Source: Photobacterium frigidiphilum (GTDB lineage: Bacteria; Pseudomonadota; Gammaproteobacteria; Enterobacterales; Vibrionaceae). From it: 64,000 nucleotides of DNA. Each line of letters begins with the position of its first letter. The first letter of the stretch is position 1. The stretch spans positions 62,001-126,000 of the forward strand of contig NZ_PYMJ01000011.1 in the NCBI RefSeq assembly GCF_003025615.1, read 5' to 3'. Shown here in pieces: positions 63,282 through 64,000 of the stretch. The notes under the pieces are model-generated. The model was not told the origin of the DNA, made no database searches, and was given only the letters and a program-made list of their open reading frames with translations. The translations under genes and the position numbers were made by a program.

Positions 63282-64000
63282 ATGGAAATAGTGTTTAATG
63301 ACGGAGTACTTTACTTCAATTCTTTTTTTGCAGTCACTATCGGTATTTTGGTGCTATTTGTCGGGCGGCGATTGAATGCAGCTTTTAAACCACTACAAGA
63401 ATTTAGTATTCCAGAACCGGTTACTGGTGGTATTCTTTTTTCTCTGCTTATTGCCCTTGTGTATGTAACAACATCTATAGAGATAGAATTTAACCTTGCC
63501 GCTCGTGATGTTTTATTGGTGTACTTTTTCACCACGATTGGCATCAACGCCAGCCTTAAAGATTTACTAAAAGGCGGAAAGCCTCTTATTGTCTTGCTGG
63601 CTATTACTATTGGCTACATGATTTTACAAAACTTTACCGGTATAAGCGTTGCTAAGCTATTTGGTTTAGATTCTGCTGTCGGTTTGCTTGGCGGTAGTGT
63701 TTCGTTAATTGGTGGACATGGAACGGCAATCGCTTGGGCACCAAGAATCGGCGAGGAATTCGGCATACCAAATGCGATGGAAATAGGTATTGCAAGTGCA
63801 ACCTTTGGGCTGATTCTCGCAAGCTTAATGGGTGGTCCTATTGCTAAATTTTTAATTACCCGTTATCAGCTTAAACCCAATGAAGACGAACAGCTTGATA
63901 TAGGTATTTCAAATAAAGAAGGCAATGAGAAAATTACAGGCTTCGATTTTCTTGATGCTGTCTTTGCAATCCACATCTGTGCCATTGTTGGATTCATACT
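63282..64000 (+). CDS. gltS: Sodium/glutamate symporter, partial (runs off window)
   Basis: The frame opens at 63282 with AAGGGAAG upstream and continues past base 64000, giving about 240 residues here. Repeated hydrophobic helices and the motif SLIGGHGTAIAWAPRIGEEFG near residue 145, with PEPVTGGILFSLL near 45, are characteristic of GltS. It imports glutamate with sodium at the inner membrane. Its stop is not in the window. Confidence 0.9.
   Translation, partial: MEIVFNDGVLYFNSFFAVTIGILVLFVGRRLNAAFKPLQEFSIPEPVTGGILFSLLIALVYVTTSIEIEFNLAARDVLLVYFFTTIGINASLKDLLKGGKPLIVLLAITIGYMILQNFTGISVAKLFGLDSAVGLLGGSVSLIGGHGTAIAWAPRIGEEFGIPNAMEIGIASATFGLILASLMGGPIAKFLITRYQLKPNEDEQLDIGISNKEGNEKITGFDFLDAVFAIHICAIVGFI

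Overview
The window looks like chromosomal DNA of a marine gammaproteobacterium of the Vibrionaceae, most likely a Photobacterium. The evidence is moderate AT-richness, Vibrio-type small genes (a DUF2986 protein, an ArfA with a hairpin in its 3' end), CRP- and FNR-like boxes, and short dispersed palindromic repeats with TATACCCAAG ends. No tRNA, rRNA, insertion sequence, phage module or CRISPR array was recognised. The genus is an inference; no marker gene settles it.

Region 1 (1-10.6 kb, all minus strand) is a carbohydrate PTS locus. Reading downstream it holds a small unknown gene, EIIB, EIIC, a GH38 alpha-mannosidase resembling mannosylglycerate hydrolase MngB, an HPr-EI-EIIA fusion (FryA/PtsA type) and an N-terminally shortened SemiSWEET. 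A second unknown gene, EIIB, EIIC and a secreted metallophosphoesterase follow. The locus carries its own complete phosphorelay for two EIIBC pairs, and a CRP site lies in front. Both EIIB genes follow a roughly 175-codon reading frame that runs through an intrinsic terminator and stops at or just before the EIIB ribosome binding site. The two frames look distantly related, which suggests a shared attenuation device.

Region 2 (11-18.5 kb) holds unrelated single genes: a PhyH-type dioxygenase, an MBL-fold protein, a small-molecule kinase, arfA, a serine beta-lactamase-like hydrolase, a MaoC hydratase, an AlkD-type glycosylase and a c-type cytochrome. Region 3 (18.8-23.7 kb) is an operon of a glutamine-synthetase-like ligase, aldehyde dehydrogenase, iron alcohol dehydrogenase and class I amidotransferase-like hydrolase. 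It reads as a gamma-glutamylation pathway for an amino-alcohol. Region 4 (23.8-28.7 kb) has small secreted or membrane proteins, a ToxR/CadC-like membrane regulator, a LysR regulator and ppiC.

Region 5 (28.8-36.9 kb) is a complete nosRZDFYL cluster for respiratory reduction of nitrous oxide, with an FNR-type box before nosR and two tandem hairpins after nosZ. A PepSY-response regulator-histidine kinase operon is divergent from it. Region 6 (39.5-64 kb) is a mixed housekeeping stretch. It includes a YdiL/Aca2-like HTH protein, an ABC-class ATPase, a frameshifted GNAT gene, a DsbA-family protein, an EamA exporter, a patatin lipoprotein, an M14 carboxypeptidase, a DnaQ-type exonuclease, DoxX, an EEP nuclease, an AraC-GyrI regulator, an RhlE helicase, a 5'-nucleotidase, a second LysR, two outer-membrane beta-barrels and the start of gltS.
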